Origin: CAZKFA01 sp964551925
GTDB taxonomy: Bacteria; Cyanobacteriota; Vampirovibrionia; LMEP-6097
Reading direction: 5' to 3'
Assembly: GCA_964551925.1 (NCBI GenBank)
Contig: CAZKFA010000004.1
Location: 1 to 62,604 of the forward strand
DNA: 62,604 bases
Positions 32,847 to 42,737 of the stretch are shown piece by piece (position 1 is the stretch's first letter; every line of letters begins with the position of its first letter). The notes beneath the pieces were generated by a model. That model worked only from the letters and a program-made list of their open reading frames with translations. It was not told the origin of the DNA and did not search any database. The position numbers and the translations under genes are program-made.

Positions 32847-34090
32847 TGGAAAGACTAAGCACCAATTTACTCTATAGACTCTTTAGCTCTCAAGTAACTG
32901 ATAGTCAGTCTGAAATTTATAAACTATCTAAGAACATAAATGCTGGTAAAAGATTCACATCACCTTATGAAGACCCAATTGGGATGATGAATTCAATTCA
33001 AACTCAAGGCAAAATCAAATTTAATGACCAAAGTATTCGTAACAATGAAGCTGCCACTGCAGAACTATCAACTTCAGAAATCGCACTCAGGACAATGAAA
33101 GATGTCTTAGATAGAATTTCTGAAATTGCAATCAAAGCTGGTAATGATACAGCATCTAATGAAGAACGTCTTATTTATAGAGACGAACTCAGGAATCATG
33201 GTGAATTCTTAATTCAACTCGCGAATTCAAAAAATGGAGACAAATTTGTTTTCTCTGGCGAACAATCAAACATGCAAACACTAAGATTAAGTCCTAGTGC
33301 AGCTTTCAATACTATCATATACAAAGACAATCTAGATAATGGAAAGAATAGAACGATAGACGGAGCAACTGCTAGTGTCTCAATCAAAGAGGCTTTTGTC
33401 GATAACGCTAGTAGCGCAACTTTATCCAGTCAAATAATTAATCCTATTCTAAGCAGCTCAGGCAACCTAGACTTACAAATCAATGATGGCAATGACAATA
33501 TATTAAATTTCAGTGTCAACTTCAGCTCTGGTGACAATCTCAGCACCAGTATAAGTAAAATCAATAGCGCCTTCAATATAGCTGGTGGGGTGGGTGCTAT
33601 AGCACAAGAATCTCCAGCAGGTTATCTCAAGTTAGATAGCAGCTTAATCACAGGCAACAGCAAGAATAGCAAAGCTAAAATACAATTAAAGTCAAGTTCA
33701 TCATCTGCGATTACAAGTCAATTATCGCTCAAAAAAGAAGCTAGCTATGGCAAAGATGCTGGATTAATGAACACCCTAACAGAACTGGAGACGGCTCTAA
33801 CAAGCAATAATGGGGCAGCCATAAGAAACCTTATTCAGCGCATAAGATTCAATTCTGAACAAATCAGTTCTCTACAAAGCAAGATAGGCTTAATAAGCTC
33901 TCAGGTCGAAAGAGCTAACTCTGCAGCAGATGATCTCAATATTAAACTTCAAAGTGATTTATCTTCCATACAAGATATCGATCTCATTGATGCTAATTTG
34001 AAATTGTCTAACGCCCAAGCCTCCTTGCAAACATCAATACAAACAACATCAAACTTCTTCTCGCAGTCGCTACTTAATTTCGTCAGATAA
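32846..34090 (+). CDS. flgL: flagellar hook-associated protein 3 (FlgL-like), copy 2
   Basis: A 414-residue second FlgL-like protein, similar in size and layout to the preceding one: helical N-terminus with NINAGKRFTSPYEDPIGMMNS and LIQLANSKNGDKFVFSGEQ, an IN-motif-type insert (~207-297: INDGNDNILNF...STSISKINSAFNIAGGVG) and a helical C-terminus. The sequences differ clearly, so this is not a recent duplication. One copy may act as FlgL and the other as a variant junction protein or flagellin-like subunit. It starts on the last base of the previous stop. Confidence 0.8.
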   Translation: MERLSTNLLYRLFSSQVTDSQSEIYKLSKNINAGKRFTSPYEDPIGMMNSIQTQGKIKFNDQSIRNNEAATAELSTSEIALRTMKDVLDRISEIAIKAGNDTASNEERLIYRDELRNHGEFLIQLANSKNGDKFVFSGEQSNMQTLRLSPSAAFNTIIYKDNLDNGKNRTIDGATASVSIKEAFVDNASSATLSSQIINPILSSSGNLDLQINDGNDNILNFSVNFSSGDNLSTSISKINSAFNIAGGVGAIAQESPAGYLKLDSSLITGNSKNSKAKIQLKSSSSSAITSQLSLKKEASYGKDAGLMNTLTELETALTSNNGAAIRNLIQRIRFNSEQISSLQSKIGLISSQVERANSAADDLNIKLQSDLSSIQDIDLIDANLKLSNAQASLQTSIQTTSNFFSQSLLNFVR

Positions 34091-34103
34091 AGGATAAAAG
34101 CAA

Positions 34104-36293
34104 ATGTCATTCGGTGGTTTAAATATAAGCGTCTCAGGACTACTAGCCTCACAAGCAGGCTTAGATGTTACCAGCAACAACATCGCTAACACTAATACAG
34201 TTGGCTATTCACGTAAAACTCTAACCTTCTCAGAAGGAGTCATAACTGGCTTCAGAACAAAACAAATCCTCTCTGGTGTTGTTGTTGATCAAATCACAAG
34301 AGTAAGAGATGAGTTTCTCGATCAGCAAATCAGGCAACAGGCTTCTAATGCAGGACGTGACAAAACTATAGCTGATTTAGCTGTAGCGATGAATGATATA
34401 CTCGGCGAACCTAGCGACTCTGGCATCACTGCCAAACTAAATAGCTTCTTTCAAGCAGCTAGTGACTTAGCCACTAATCCAGATTCTAGTGCCGCGAAAG
34501 CTGTTTTTATCAACTCTGCTTCAGCATTAGCTGAAAGCTTTAATCAAGTAGATCAGTCAATTGGATTACTACAACAAAATCTCAACGACAAACCGATTGG
34601 CAAAATTCCCACTGCCATAAATGAACTTAATCAAAAACTAGCTCGACTTTCTGATATTCACAGCCAAATTCTTGCTGCTGGTGGCAAGGATCAAGATACG
34701 TCAAATTTAAAAGATTCTAGAGACTTACTCTTAAATGACATCAGTAATCTTATTGACGTAAACTTAGTTAGATTTAGTGATGGCAATTTGAGCAAACTAA
34801 CTCTCAACGTAAATGCTAGTAGCGCACAAACAACTGGTTCCATCAATTTCCCTAATTTTGATAGCTCGATCAGTGGCATCAACTCCAGCAATAATACTTT
34901 AACCCTAACAGTAAACAATGGCAATGGGACAAGCACCGGTCCTTTCACTGTAAATTTTGAAAGTGGATCTACTATTAGAGATGTTGTCAATAAGATCAAT
35001 AAGTCCTTCAACGCCACTGGTGGACTAGGACAGATTGCTTCATTAGATGAAAGCGGTAAGTTAGTTCTACAAACAGCTTCAGTAAATGGAGCTGCTAACA
35101 ACTCTTCTGCTGCTATAACGATAGACTCAGGTAGCACGGCTCTTGCAGTACTTGGATTAACGGCTGGAACCACCTCTGGAAGTGACTCTGATACTATCAC
35201 ATTATTAGATGGCAAAGGATTACATTATACTTTTGATTCAATTAGTGGCTCAACTGACATTGGTATAAATCCAAGCAAATTAATTCTCAAAACGAACGAC
35301 CCTTTAGAAACAACTATTGGCAGCATAGATTCATTCAAAGGCGTATTGGGTGGACTCTTTCAAATGATCAACAAAGATATACCAGAATTAAAAAAAGAAT
35401 TATCAGATTTTGCCATGAGTATCAAAAAATCTGTCAATGATATATTGGCTTTGGGCAAGACTGCTAATGGCAATGCTGGAGCGGCATTGTTCACTGGGAA
35501 TAGTGCTACTGATTTTGCAGTAAACAGTAACGTCATCAACAATAACTCCTTATTAACTCAAGGCAAGACTGGTGCAGTCAGTGATGGTAGTATTGCTGCC
35601 AGCGTTGCGGAATTATTTTTTGGCACTAATAATATTATTAGCAATGGAGCAAATTCAGAGAAAGTTTATATCGACTCACCTTCATCAAGCTATGTAACTA
35701 GCTCACTACCACTAATTCCAGGCAAAGTGATAACTATTAATGCTGATGGCTTAATTGATGATAATGGCAGTTCCGTTAATGCTGGAACCAACGGTTTCGG
35801 TGGCGGCAGTTTAGTACAAATTGAATTTATCGACGCTAGTGGCGCCACAATCGGCTCAGCAATTGACTTCCCGACTAATGCTGGTGCACCGACTACTCGA
35901 GTCTCTTACACTGGAACTATTCCAAATGGAGCTGCTTTTGTTAGGTTCAAAATGAACTCAAGTTCTTTTAATGATAATAACATTAGTAATAACTCTGGAC
36001 ACTTTGGTTTATCAATAGTTCAAGGTGTCGAGAACAGCTCCAGCAATAACCTTAATAATAAGGTAGCAAATATTGTAGGCAGCTTTGGTAGCAAAGGCAA
36101 TGCTGCTATTGCTAAATCCGAGAACTCCACAAACTTACATGATTCACTCGCCAATAGACGCGATAGTATTAGTGGTGTCTCGATTGAAGAAGAAGCTGCA
36201 AATTTGATTAAATTCCAGAACAGCTTCAGCGCGAACGCTAGAGTGCTAAGTATCTGGAATCAAATCTTTGACGATATTATTCGTATGATCTAG
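34104..36293 (+). CDS. flgK: flagellar hook-associated protein 1 FlgK
   Basis: A 729-residue FlgK that joins hook and filament. The N-terminal rod-protein motif is intact (GLNISVSGLLASQAGLDVTSNNIANTNTVGYSRK, ~5-38), as is the C-terminal SGVSIEEEAANLIKFQNSFSANARVLSIWNQIFDDI. A central insert (~264-355: TVNNGNGTSTGPF...IRDVVNKINKSFNATGGLG) is of the same IN-motif type as in both FlgL copies, followed by a larger Ser/Asn-rich variable region. A Shine-Dalgarno (AAAGGA) precedes ATG 34104. The order flgL-flgL-flgK is the reverse of the common flgK-flgL. Confidence 0.93.
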   Translation: MSFGGLNISVSGLLASQAGLDVTSNNIANTNTVGYSRKTLTFSEGVITGFRTKQILSGVVVDQITRVRDEFLDQQIRQQASNAGRDKTIADLAVAMNDILGEPSDSGITAKLNSFFQAASDLATNPDSSAAKAVFINSASALAESFNQVDQSIGLLQQNLNDKPIGKIPTAINELNQKLARLSDIHSQILAAGGKDQDTSNLKDSRDLLLNDISNLIDVNLVRFSDGNLSKLTLNVNASSAQTTGSINFPNFDSSISGINSSNNTLTLTVNNGNGTSTGPFTVNFESGSTIRDVVNKINKSFNATGGLGQIASLDESGKLVLQTASVNGAANNSSAAITIDSGSTALAVLGLTAGTTSGSDSDTITLLDGKGLHYTFDSISGSTDIGINPSKLILKTNDPLETTIGSIDSFKGVLGGLFQMINKDIPELKKELSDFAMSIKKSVNDILALGKTANGNAGAALFTGNSATDFAVNSNVINNNSLLTQGKTGAVSDGSIAASVAELFFGTNNIISNGANSEKVYIDSPSSSYVTSSLPLIPGKVITINADGLIDDNGSSVNAGTNGFGGGSLVQIEFIDASGATIGSAIDFPTNAGAPTTRVSYTGTIPNGAAFVRFKMNSSSFNDNNISNNSGHFGLSIVQGVENSSSNNLNNKVANIVGSFGSKGNAAIAKSENSTNLHDSLANRRDSISGVSIEEEAANLIKFQNSFSANARVLSIWNQIFDDIIRMI

Positions 36294-36308
36294 AATAGAC
36301 TTGAGATC

Positions 36309-37247
36309 ATGCAAAATCAAATCATAGACGGCAAAGCAACTGCAGCTTCCATACGCAACGAACTGAAAAAGAATGTATCCTCTGCTACTGGAGTCCGCCA
36401 ACCCGGTTTAGCTGTAATCTTAGTTGGTGATGATCCCGCTAGTCATTTCTATGTACAACGCAAGCAAGATGCCTGCAAAGAAGTTGGCATACAATCTTAC
36501 AAGAGCATATTGCCAGCAACAACCTCAAAAGAATTACTAATCGCAGAGATTCAAAAATACAATACTGATGACAATGTCGATGGTATTTTATTACAATTGC
36601 CTTTACCAGATAATTTAAGAAATTCAACACAAATAATTATCGACAATATCAGCCCAGATAAAGACGTTGATGGTTTAACGTCTTATAATCTAGGACAGCT
36701 TTTGGTGCGTTCCTCTAAAACCATCTATCCATGCACCCCAAAAGGTTGTATGGAATTACTAAAACGCTATAGCGTAATTCTCAAAGGCAAAAAAGCCATA
36801 GTGATTGGACGCAGCACCTTAGTAGGTATGCCTCTAGCTATTATGCTTAATCAAGCAGACGCCACAGTAACAATGGCTCATAGCAAGACTCTTAATCTCA
36901 AAAAAGAAATTTCTCAAGCTGACATAGTGATTGCAGCAATCGGCATACCAGAAATGATCAAAGGTTCTTGGCTCAAAGAAAATGCTATTGTTATTGACGT
37001 TGGTATTAACACCGTATATTACAAAGATGGTGAACGTACCGCGGTGAACCCTAACTCCTCAAGTCATGAGAATAAGATCGATAGTAATCTTCAACAGGCA
37101 AGTAAGCGCTTAGTCGGTGACGTAGAATTTTCAAGCGCTATACATAATTCCAAATTAATTACCCCTGTTCCTGGCGGCGTTGGGCCAATGACAGTAGCGA
37201 TGTTACTTAGCAATACTGTTGAATTATGGCAAAGAAGATTATCTTGA
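36309..37247 (+). CDS. folD: methylenetetrahydrofolate dehydrogenase/cyclohydrolase
   Basis: A 312-residue bifunctional FolD, giving 10-formyl-THF for purines and formyl-methionine. It shows the active-site Lys region YVQRKQDACKEVGI, DGILLQLPLP, SPDKDVDGLTSYNLG, PCTPKGCMELL, VIGRSTLVGMPLA and TPVPGGVGPMTVAML. It begins 15 nt after flgK without Shine-Dalgarno; TAGAAT at 36291-36296 could give a short leader. It is followed by a 128-bp hairpin element. Confidence 0.95.
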   Translation: MQNQIIDGKATAASIRNELKKNVSSATGVRQPGLAVILVGDDPASHFYVQRKQDACKEVGIQSYKSILPATTSKELLIAEIQKYNTDDNVDGILLQLPLPDNLRNSTQIIIDNISPDKDVDGLTSYNLGQLLVRSSKTIYPCTPKGCMELLKRYSVILKGKKAIVIGRSTLVGMPLAIMLNQADATVTMAHSKTLNLKKEISQADIVIAAIGIPEMIKGSWLKENAIVIDVGINTVYYKDGERTAVNPNSSSHENKIDSNLQQASKRLVGDVEFSSAIHNSKLITPVPGGVGPMTVAMLLSNTVELWQRRLS

Positions 37248-37257
37248 CTTGTTGCAA

Positions 37258-37385
37258 TTAAGGATGCCCTGAAAAATGGATTATAGTTCCATTTTTCAGA
37301 AAGGCATCCGCTCAAAAAGCGAGCAACCACGCGAAGCGTGTGTTGCCCCTGCTAGAAGAATTTGAATTTTTCAGTGGATCCTTAA
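37258..37385. repeat. inverted-repeat element C downstream of folD
   Basis: A 128-bp unit with 20-bp ends matching at 18 of 20 positions (37258-37277 and 37366-37385; TTAAGGAT and CTGAAAAAT shared). Inside are a strong hairpin GGATGCC-CTGAAAAATGGA / TCCATTTTTCAG-GGCATCC (37262-37309) and GCAACcACGC / GCGTgtGTTGC near 37324-37346. It occupies most of the folD to 37472 gap and probably ends folD transcription. Confidence 0.65.
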
Positions 37386-37471
37386 AGAAGATTTTCATTC
37401 ACTAGAAGTAAATAGTTATGTATAATATTATTACAAGTAATTCAACGATGAATTAAGTGGAGGACAAGAGA

Positions 37472-38686
37472 ATGATAGATACAGACTTAGGCCAAAGATT
37501 TATGATGGATGGTCGCGTTGATCGGCAAGGTTTTATAGCACCCAATACGACGCCAGAACTTCAAACAACTTCTACGCTAGTACCTGATGCAGCACTAGCA
37601 TTTCCAGCAACTTCGACGGCAGCACCGACTACAACTCATAACTTAGTCGCAAGTGCTCCAATTAATATGCAAACCTCTGGCGAGCATATCGGACAAACTC
37701 TAGCACAAACCAGCACTGCAAGAGCAACATCAGAACCAACTGTAACCTTTAGCAATCCAGTTCAAGCTCCAGTTGTCACAAATGTTACGGCAGCAGGACT
37801 TGCTCAACAAGAGATCGTTGCTCCCCAAGACCTTGGCGCTCAAGTAGAAGCAAAACTCACCGCCTTTAGGCAAGCACTGACAAAATTCGGTCCGGCTGAA
37901 AGACATTTATTAACTCACATGAAAGAAAATAGTCCTAAAGCTTTATTACTAAAAGCACTATTTTTATTACCAGTAGCATGGATGCTAGTCCTACAATTAT
38001 TCAACCACAAACCTAGTCCTGAAGCGCAATCTAATATGGCAAGCGCGGCTAAAGCACTTGGTGAATTGAGCGTTGTACTAAAATCTGATCTAGAGCAGTC
38101 TATGAATCCAAACTTCATCAGAACTGTTCTCACAGAAACAACTGCTCCAGTAAATCGTAACGCTACTAAAACAGCTTTGGCTGCTGAAATCAAAACAGCT
38201 TACTCTCAAGTACCTGGAACTGATCTTGAAGCCTTCATCACTAGAGCCAGCACTGGTGACCTAAAGCAACAAATCATTGGTCATGTTTTTGATACGCTTA
38301 TTTCTGACAGACTAAGCTCTGAATCTGCTGTCGAAGCCAAAACCAGACCTAATATGGATCTCAAGGAAGCTTTTAGATTAGTTAGTAGATTTATGAAAGT
38401 ACAAGAAAAACTAGCTAAAGAAAGTGGAGTATTTGCTAGATTCATGGATCCAATGCGCGGAGTCTATGACAAAGTCGTTAAAGTATTTAAAGATTCTCAA
38501 GATGGCATGCAAGCCCAATTACTCAAAGGCTTACAAGGATTAAGTGGAGATGTTACTACAGCTGTTCAGCAAGTAGCTAATGCTGTGGGACAGGCTGCTC
38601 CTGGCGTAATTCAACAAGCGGCTGATGCTTTAGGTGCCGCCGCAACTAAACAGCGCGCAAACCAAAAAAGTACTACAGCAGTTTAG
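37472..38686 (+). CDS. hypothetical protein with one membrane segment
   Basis: A 404-residue protein I do not recognise. The N-terminal ~110 residues are Ala/Thr/Pro-rich and low complexity, a hydrophobic segment (ALLLKALFLLPVAWMLVLQLF) follows near residue 170, then a helical Ala-rich C-terminal domain. The start at ATG 37472 has the best Shine-Dalgarno of the window (GGAGG, 8 nt spacing); the frame itself is open from GTG 37457, which lies in that ribosome site. A TATAAT at 37421-37426 implies a leader of ~40 nt. It overlaps the convergent spoIID gene by 14 nt. Confidence 0.65.
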   Translation: MIDTDLGQRFMMDGRVDRQGFIAPNTTPELQTTSTLVPDAALAFPATSTAAPTTTHNLVASAPINMQTSGEHIGQTLAQTSTARATSEPTVTFSNPVQAPVVTNVTAAGLAQQEIVAPQDLGAQVEAKLTAFRQALTKFGPAERHLLTHMKENSPKALLLKALFLLPVAWMLVLQLFNHKPSPEAQSNMASAAKALGELSVVLKSDLEQSMNPNFIRTVLTETTAPVNRNATKTALAAEIKTAYSQVPGTDLEAFITRASTGDLKQQIIGHVFDTLISDRLSSESAVEAKTRPNMDLKEAFRLVSRFMKVQEKLAKESGVFARFMDPMRGVYDKVVKVFKDSQDGMQAQLLKGLQGLSGDVTTAVQQVANAVGQAAPGVIQQAADALGAAATKQRANQKSTTAV

Positions 38687-39842
38687 CTAAATTCGCTCTG
38701 TCGTAATAATATTGAAGTATCTCTTTATAACTTTTACCAGAGTCGCTCTTAGACTTGCTGCCATATTGTGACATGCCGATACCATGCCCGAAGCCATAGC
38801 CGCTAATACTTATGCCCTCAGAGGTATAACTAATAGTGAAATCTGTTGATTTAAGCTTAAGATGATGACGGAATTCCTCACCAGTAAGCGTAACTTGGTT
38901 ATCAGCACTAATCAACACTCTATCAACGCGCCCTGCCATCGAACGATTAATAATATTGATCCCAATAATATTATTATCCAATTTCAAATCCATTAGGTTC
39001 TTTTTTAAGTCAGCTAAAGTAAAACTTTGTTGCCAATGGTAATTCTGGATCGCCACAGCACCTACGGTGGCTCGCGATGACGAAATATATTCTGGCTTAG
39101 CTTGCAAAGATGAACTAAAGCTCAATCCCCAAGCAGCTTGAGCCGTATTAGTAAAACGCCCAGCATGGCTAGAATAATAAGCATCAATTAAATTCCCCTG
39201 ATTATCAAGCAAGACCTCTCCTTTAGTCTCTAAGATTGCTTGATTTGTTCTCGAATCTTCTTTTTTGTAGCCAAGATACATCTGATCAGTAACATCTGCA
39301 TTCAAATCATAGCCACGATCCTTACGTCGCCCCAAATTCTTAAGCGTATAAGTTCTAGCAGCTACAGCTTGTGCCTTAAGCGCCTCAAGTCCCCAACTAG
39401 AGGGCATCTCACCAGGCACAACTCCTCGCAAATAATCTTCTAGATCAATCTTATTAATTACAGTGAAGTAAGTTTTACTTGGATTGATATTAATAGAACC
39501 ACGAAAAATATTATAAATATTACTATCATCAATAGATTGTTTGAGTTTGAATAGACAGAGTCTCTGTGGATCACTGCACTCAAAACTCAGATTATCACTT
39601 GTCGTTAGTAAATTAGGCGGGCTAGCAATTACTAGCTTGTTAGCAGCAGCGGGCGAAGACCTCAACAGAACCCTGTCACCAGGTTTATTTGCTAACATTA
39701 CTTGTCCATCAGCCTGCTTAACAACAAAGCTGTGATTAGCAGTAATATAGAGAGTATTAGTATCATATAAGCCAATATTAATTGGAGTGGCAGCTTGAGA
39801 TGACGGCTGTATAATAGTGAAGAGTAGTAACAACCAAATCAC
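38673..39842 (-). CDS. SpoIID/LytB domain protein
   Basis: A 389-residue exported protein with an N-terminal signal (IWLLLLFTIIQPSSQA, cleavage near residue 17). The SpoIID/LytB domain has LRGVVPGEMPSSWGLEALKAQAVAARTYTL (~140-170), YYSSHAGRFTNTAQAAWG and GYGFGHGIGMSQYG near the end. Family members are lytic transglycosylases or amidase enhancers acting on peptidoglycan; in non-sporulating Gram-negative-type bacteria the role is general wall remodelling. The GTG start overlaps the ligA stop (GTGA, 39839-39842), last of a six-gene operon. Confidence 0.9.
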   Translation of the reverse strand: MIWLLLLFTIIQPSSQAATPINIGLYDTNTLYITANHSFVVKQADGQVMLANKPGDRVLLRSSPAAANKLVIASPPNLLTTSDNLSFECSDPQRLCLFKLKQSIDDSNIYNIFRGSININPSKTYFTVINKIDLEDYLRGVVPGEMPSSWGLEALKAQAVAARTYTLKNLGRRKDRGYDLNADVTDQMYLGYKKEDSRTNQAILETKGEVLLDNQGNLIDAYYSSHAGRFTNTAQAAWGLSFSSSLQAKPEYISSSRATVGAVAIQNYHWQQSFTLADLKKNLMDLKLDNNIIGINIINRSMAGRVDRVLISADNQVTLTGEEFRHHLKLKSTDFTISYTSEGISISGYGFGHGIGMSQYGSKSKSDSGKSYKEILQYYYDRANLAKLL

Positions 39843-41887
39843 TTCAATAAATCCTCAAACTCAGCTTCACTAATAACTTTCACGCCACACTCTTGAGCCT
39901 TATCTAATTTAGAGCCGGCGTCAGCACCACAAAGCAAGTAACTAGTTTTCTTACTTACAGAGCTAGAAACCTTACCAGCATTAGACTTGATGAGATCTTC
40001 ATAATAAGATCTTGCTTGACTCAGGGTGCCAGTAATCACAAAGTTTAAACCAGAAAATTTATCACCAAGTTTTTTCTTGACCTCTACCGATATATTTAGC
40101 AGATTAGGATTATCATCCAAATAGGTCTTAAACTGTTGATAATTATCACTATTAAACCATTCATGCAAAGATTCTACTATCTTAGGACCAAGCCCATCAA
40201 TAGCAATCAAAGCAGCTCCTGAATTGCTTCTCAGTTCCAGTTCTAAGCTTGATAAACCAGGAAAATAATCAGCAATCAACTCAGCTACATTAACACCAAT
40301 ATGTTTAATACCAAGAGCATAAAGCAAACGAGCAAAACTACGATTGCGACTTAGTTTAATTGATTCAATTGCGTTAGTAGCTGATTTCTCTGCCATACGC
40401 TCCAAACCAACTAAATCATTAATATCAAGCTTATATAAATCAAGTGGAATGTTAATGAGCTTCTTAGCAAGTAATTCTTTAATCAATGCTGGTCCAACAC
40501 CATTAATATCCATCGCAGCCTTAGAGCACCAGTGCTCGATCCGTCGCTGCACTTGTGCTGGACAAGAAGCGATATTAATACAATAGTAGCTAACATCACT
40601 GCGTTCTACTGGAGACCCACAAACAGGACAAGAACTTGGAGCTACGATAGGAGCCGATTGCTGACTGCGTTTACTAAGATTAACAGCAATAATCTCTGGT
40701 ATAATCTCCCCAGCCTTACGCACTTGCACCCAATCACCAACTCTGACATCTAATTTAGCTATCTGATCAAAATTATGCAGCGTTGCGCGCTTCACCGTAG
40801 TACCAGCAAGTTGTACTGGCGTAAGATTAGCTACTGGAGTGATAGTACCAAGACGACCAACTTCATTCTCTACGGACTCGACTTGGGTCTCTGCTATTTC
40901 AGCAGCAAACTTCAGAGCAATTGCCCAACGTGGGGTCTTGGCTGTAGAACCAAGAGTACGCTGTAAATTGAACTGATTAACTTTAACAACAGCACCATCA
41001 ATATCATAATCAAGACTATGCTTTTTATCTTGCCATTGATTATATAGTTGAATAACTTGATCAATATTTTTACAAACTATATTATGTGATGAATTCACCT
41101 TGAAACCTAATTGCTGTAAGTATTCCAGGCTTTGAGAATGAGTTTCAAAATTAATATCTGATGCTTCTAAAACTTGTCTTTTATTATCCGACAAAGCATT
41201 AGCAGGAAAAAAACTATAGAAAAAAGCATCTAAGTTGCGGCTCGCTGTAACTGCAGGATCTAATTGACGCAAGGAACCAGCAGCAGTATTGCGTGGATTA
41301 GCGTAGAGAGCCTCTGAGTTCAGTGCTTGCTCAGCATTAATCTTGTGAAAATTTTCCTTCCTGATAAAAACCTCACCACGAATAGAGATAGGTCCTTGAT
41401 GATTAATTGTTTGCGGTAAAGTTTTAATTGTTCGAATATTAGCTGTTACATCCTCACCATACTTACCATCTCCCCGAGTTGCAGCACGCAATAACCGCCC
41501 TTGATTATAGTCAATAGCAATACTCAGACCATCAATCTTCAACTCAAACACATATTCTCGGTAAGTCTCTTCACCAATAATCTTATTAATTCTATCTAGC
41601 CAATCTCGTATATCCTGCTCACCAAAAGCATTAGCTAAGCTAATCATAGGTAGCAAATGCTCTAGTTTAGTAAATTTACTCTGCTTAGGGGCTGCACCAA
41701 CCCTCTGACTAGGACTATTAGAGGTAACTAACTCGGGATGAGCTTTCTCGATTGCAAGTAACTCTTGCATACAAGCATCATAAACAGCATCATCAACAGT
41801 CGGAGAGTCTTCTAAGTAATAATTTTGATTCCACGCAAGTAGTTTTGTGACTAATTCTTGATATTCTTTATGGATATCATTAGGCAT
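39839..41887 (-). CDS. ligA: NAD-dependent DNA ligase
   Basis: A complete 682-residue LigA. The Ia and adenylation domains contain the active-site Lys in FELKIDGLSIAIDY, RGDGKYGEDVT and DIDGAVVKVN; the four-Cys zinc finger is CPVCGSP...YYCINIASCPAQ; the helix-hairpin-helix repeats and a C-terminal BRCT domain (GLNFVITGTLSQARSYYEDLI) follow. It starts 1 nt after the upstream permease gene and is followed by spoIID with a 4-nt overlap. Confidence 0.97.
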   Translation of the reverse strand: MPNDIHKEYQELVTKLLAWNQNYYLEDSPTVDDAVYDACMQELLAIEKAHPELVTSNSPSQRVGAAPKQSKFTKLEHLLPMISLANAFGEQDIRDWLDRINKIIGEETYREYVFELKIDGLSIAIDYNQGRLLRAATRGDGKYGEDVTANIRTIKTLPQTINHQGPISIRGEVFIRKENFHKINAEQALNSEALYANPRNTAAGSLRQLDPAVTASRNLDAFFYSFFPANALSDNKRQVLEASDINFETHSQSLEYLQQLGFKVNSSHNIVCKNIDQVIQLYNQWQDKKHSLDYDIDGAVVKVNQFNLQRTLGSTAKTPRWAIALKFAAEIAETQVESVENEVGRLGTITPVANLTPVQLAGTTVKRATLHNFDQIAKLDVRVGDWVQVRKAGEIIPEIIAVNLSKRSQQSAPIVAPSSCPVCGSPVERSDVSYYCINIASCPAQVQRRIEHWCSKAAMDINGVGPALIKELLAKKLINIPLDLYKLDINDLVGLERMAEKSATNAIESIKLSRNRSFARLLYALGIKHIGVNVAELIADYFPGLSSLELELRSNSGAALIAIDGLGPKIVESLHEWFNSDNYQQFKTYLDDNPNLLNISVEVKKKLGDKFSGLNFVITGTLSQARSYYEDLIKSNAGKVSSSVSKKTSYLLCGADAGSKLDKAQECGVKVISEAEFEDLLK

Positions 41888-41888
41888 A

Positions 41889-42737
41889 TTATAAATAGTT
41901 TATCAATACTCCAAGTAGCGAACTAGTAATTAGAGATATAACAAATAACCAAATACTATGCTTCCAACCAATAATTTGTTTATAAACAAACAGACTAGTT
42001 AAATTAGTACCAGGTGCAGCAAGCATAAAGCTAATGATAGTACCAACACCAACATTCATTCTCAATAGCTCTTGGCTCAAAGGCACATCAGCACCAGCAC
42101 AGAAATAAAAAGGAAAACCAATCAAGGAGCCAATAATAGGAAATAATATCTTATGGTTACCTTCTAAAAATAAAGCACTAAGGTTCGTCTCATGCAATAA
42201 ACTCGCTATTACTACAGCTAATATTATCCATGGAAAAAAGGTCTTGAGCATAGAAACAATATCTGCCCATATCACTCTATACCAAACCTCATGCTCGCAA
42301 CAACTGGTATGGGCTGCTATCTTCATCTCATAAGTTTCTTTATTCAATAGAACATAAGCAAGCAATGCAACAGTAACACCAAAAACTATAGAAGCTAGTA
42401 AGCGTAAAATCACAATCTTATAACCTAAAACCGAACTAAGGATTAAAGCTGGAATACTGCTAGCATTACCAGCAATCAAAAAAGCTAAGAGCAAAACCCA
42501 ATGTACGCCTTTATTATGTATCTTATGTACCAATGGAATCATTCCACAAGTACACATAGGAATCAGCGCTCCTATAATACTCGCAAGTAACAAATTAGGC
42601 AAACTCAATCTAGTAGAGCTTTTGAAAAAATCATCTGGCAAAAAATAATCCAATAAAGCTGCTACCAAAATAGCAAGAATAAAAATTGGCAATATCTCCT
42701 GTACTAGAGTTAAAGCGTGATTAATGGTGTTCTGCAT
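41889..42737 (-). CDS. YraQ/ArsP-type permease (DUF318)
   Basis: A 282-residue membrane protein with about eight helices. It has the family signature LIPMCTCGMIPLVHKIHNKG (~55-74), whose Cys pair is seen in ArsP (organoarsenical efflux) and YraQ-like permeases, LAFLIAGNASSIPALIL, and a late CAGADVPLSQELL. A His/Cys-rich loop near 140-150 (AHTSCCEHEVW) may bind a metal. It may export a metalloid or small thiol-reactive compound; the substrate is unknown. It overlaps the end of atpB by 17 nt. Confidence 0.82.
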   Translation of the reverse strand: MQNTINHALTLVQEILPIFILAILVAALLDYFLPDDFFKSSTRLSLPNLLLASIIGALIPMCTCGMIPLVHKIHNKGVHWVLLLAFLIAGNASSIPALILSSVLGYKIVILRLLASIVFGVTVALLAYVLLNKETYEMKIAAHTSCCEHEVWYRVIWADIVSMLKTFFPWIILAVVIASLLHETNLSALFLEGNHKILFPIIGSLIGFPFYFCAGADVPLSQELLRMNVGVGTIISFMLAAPGTNLTSLFVYKQIIGWKHSIWLFVISLITSSLLGVLINYL

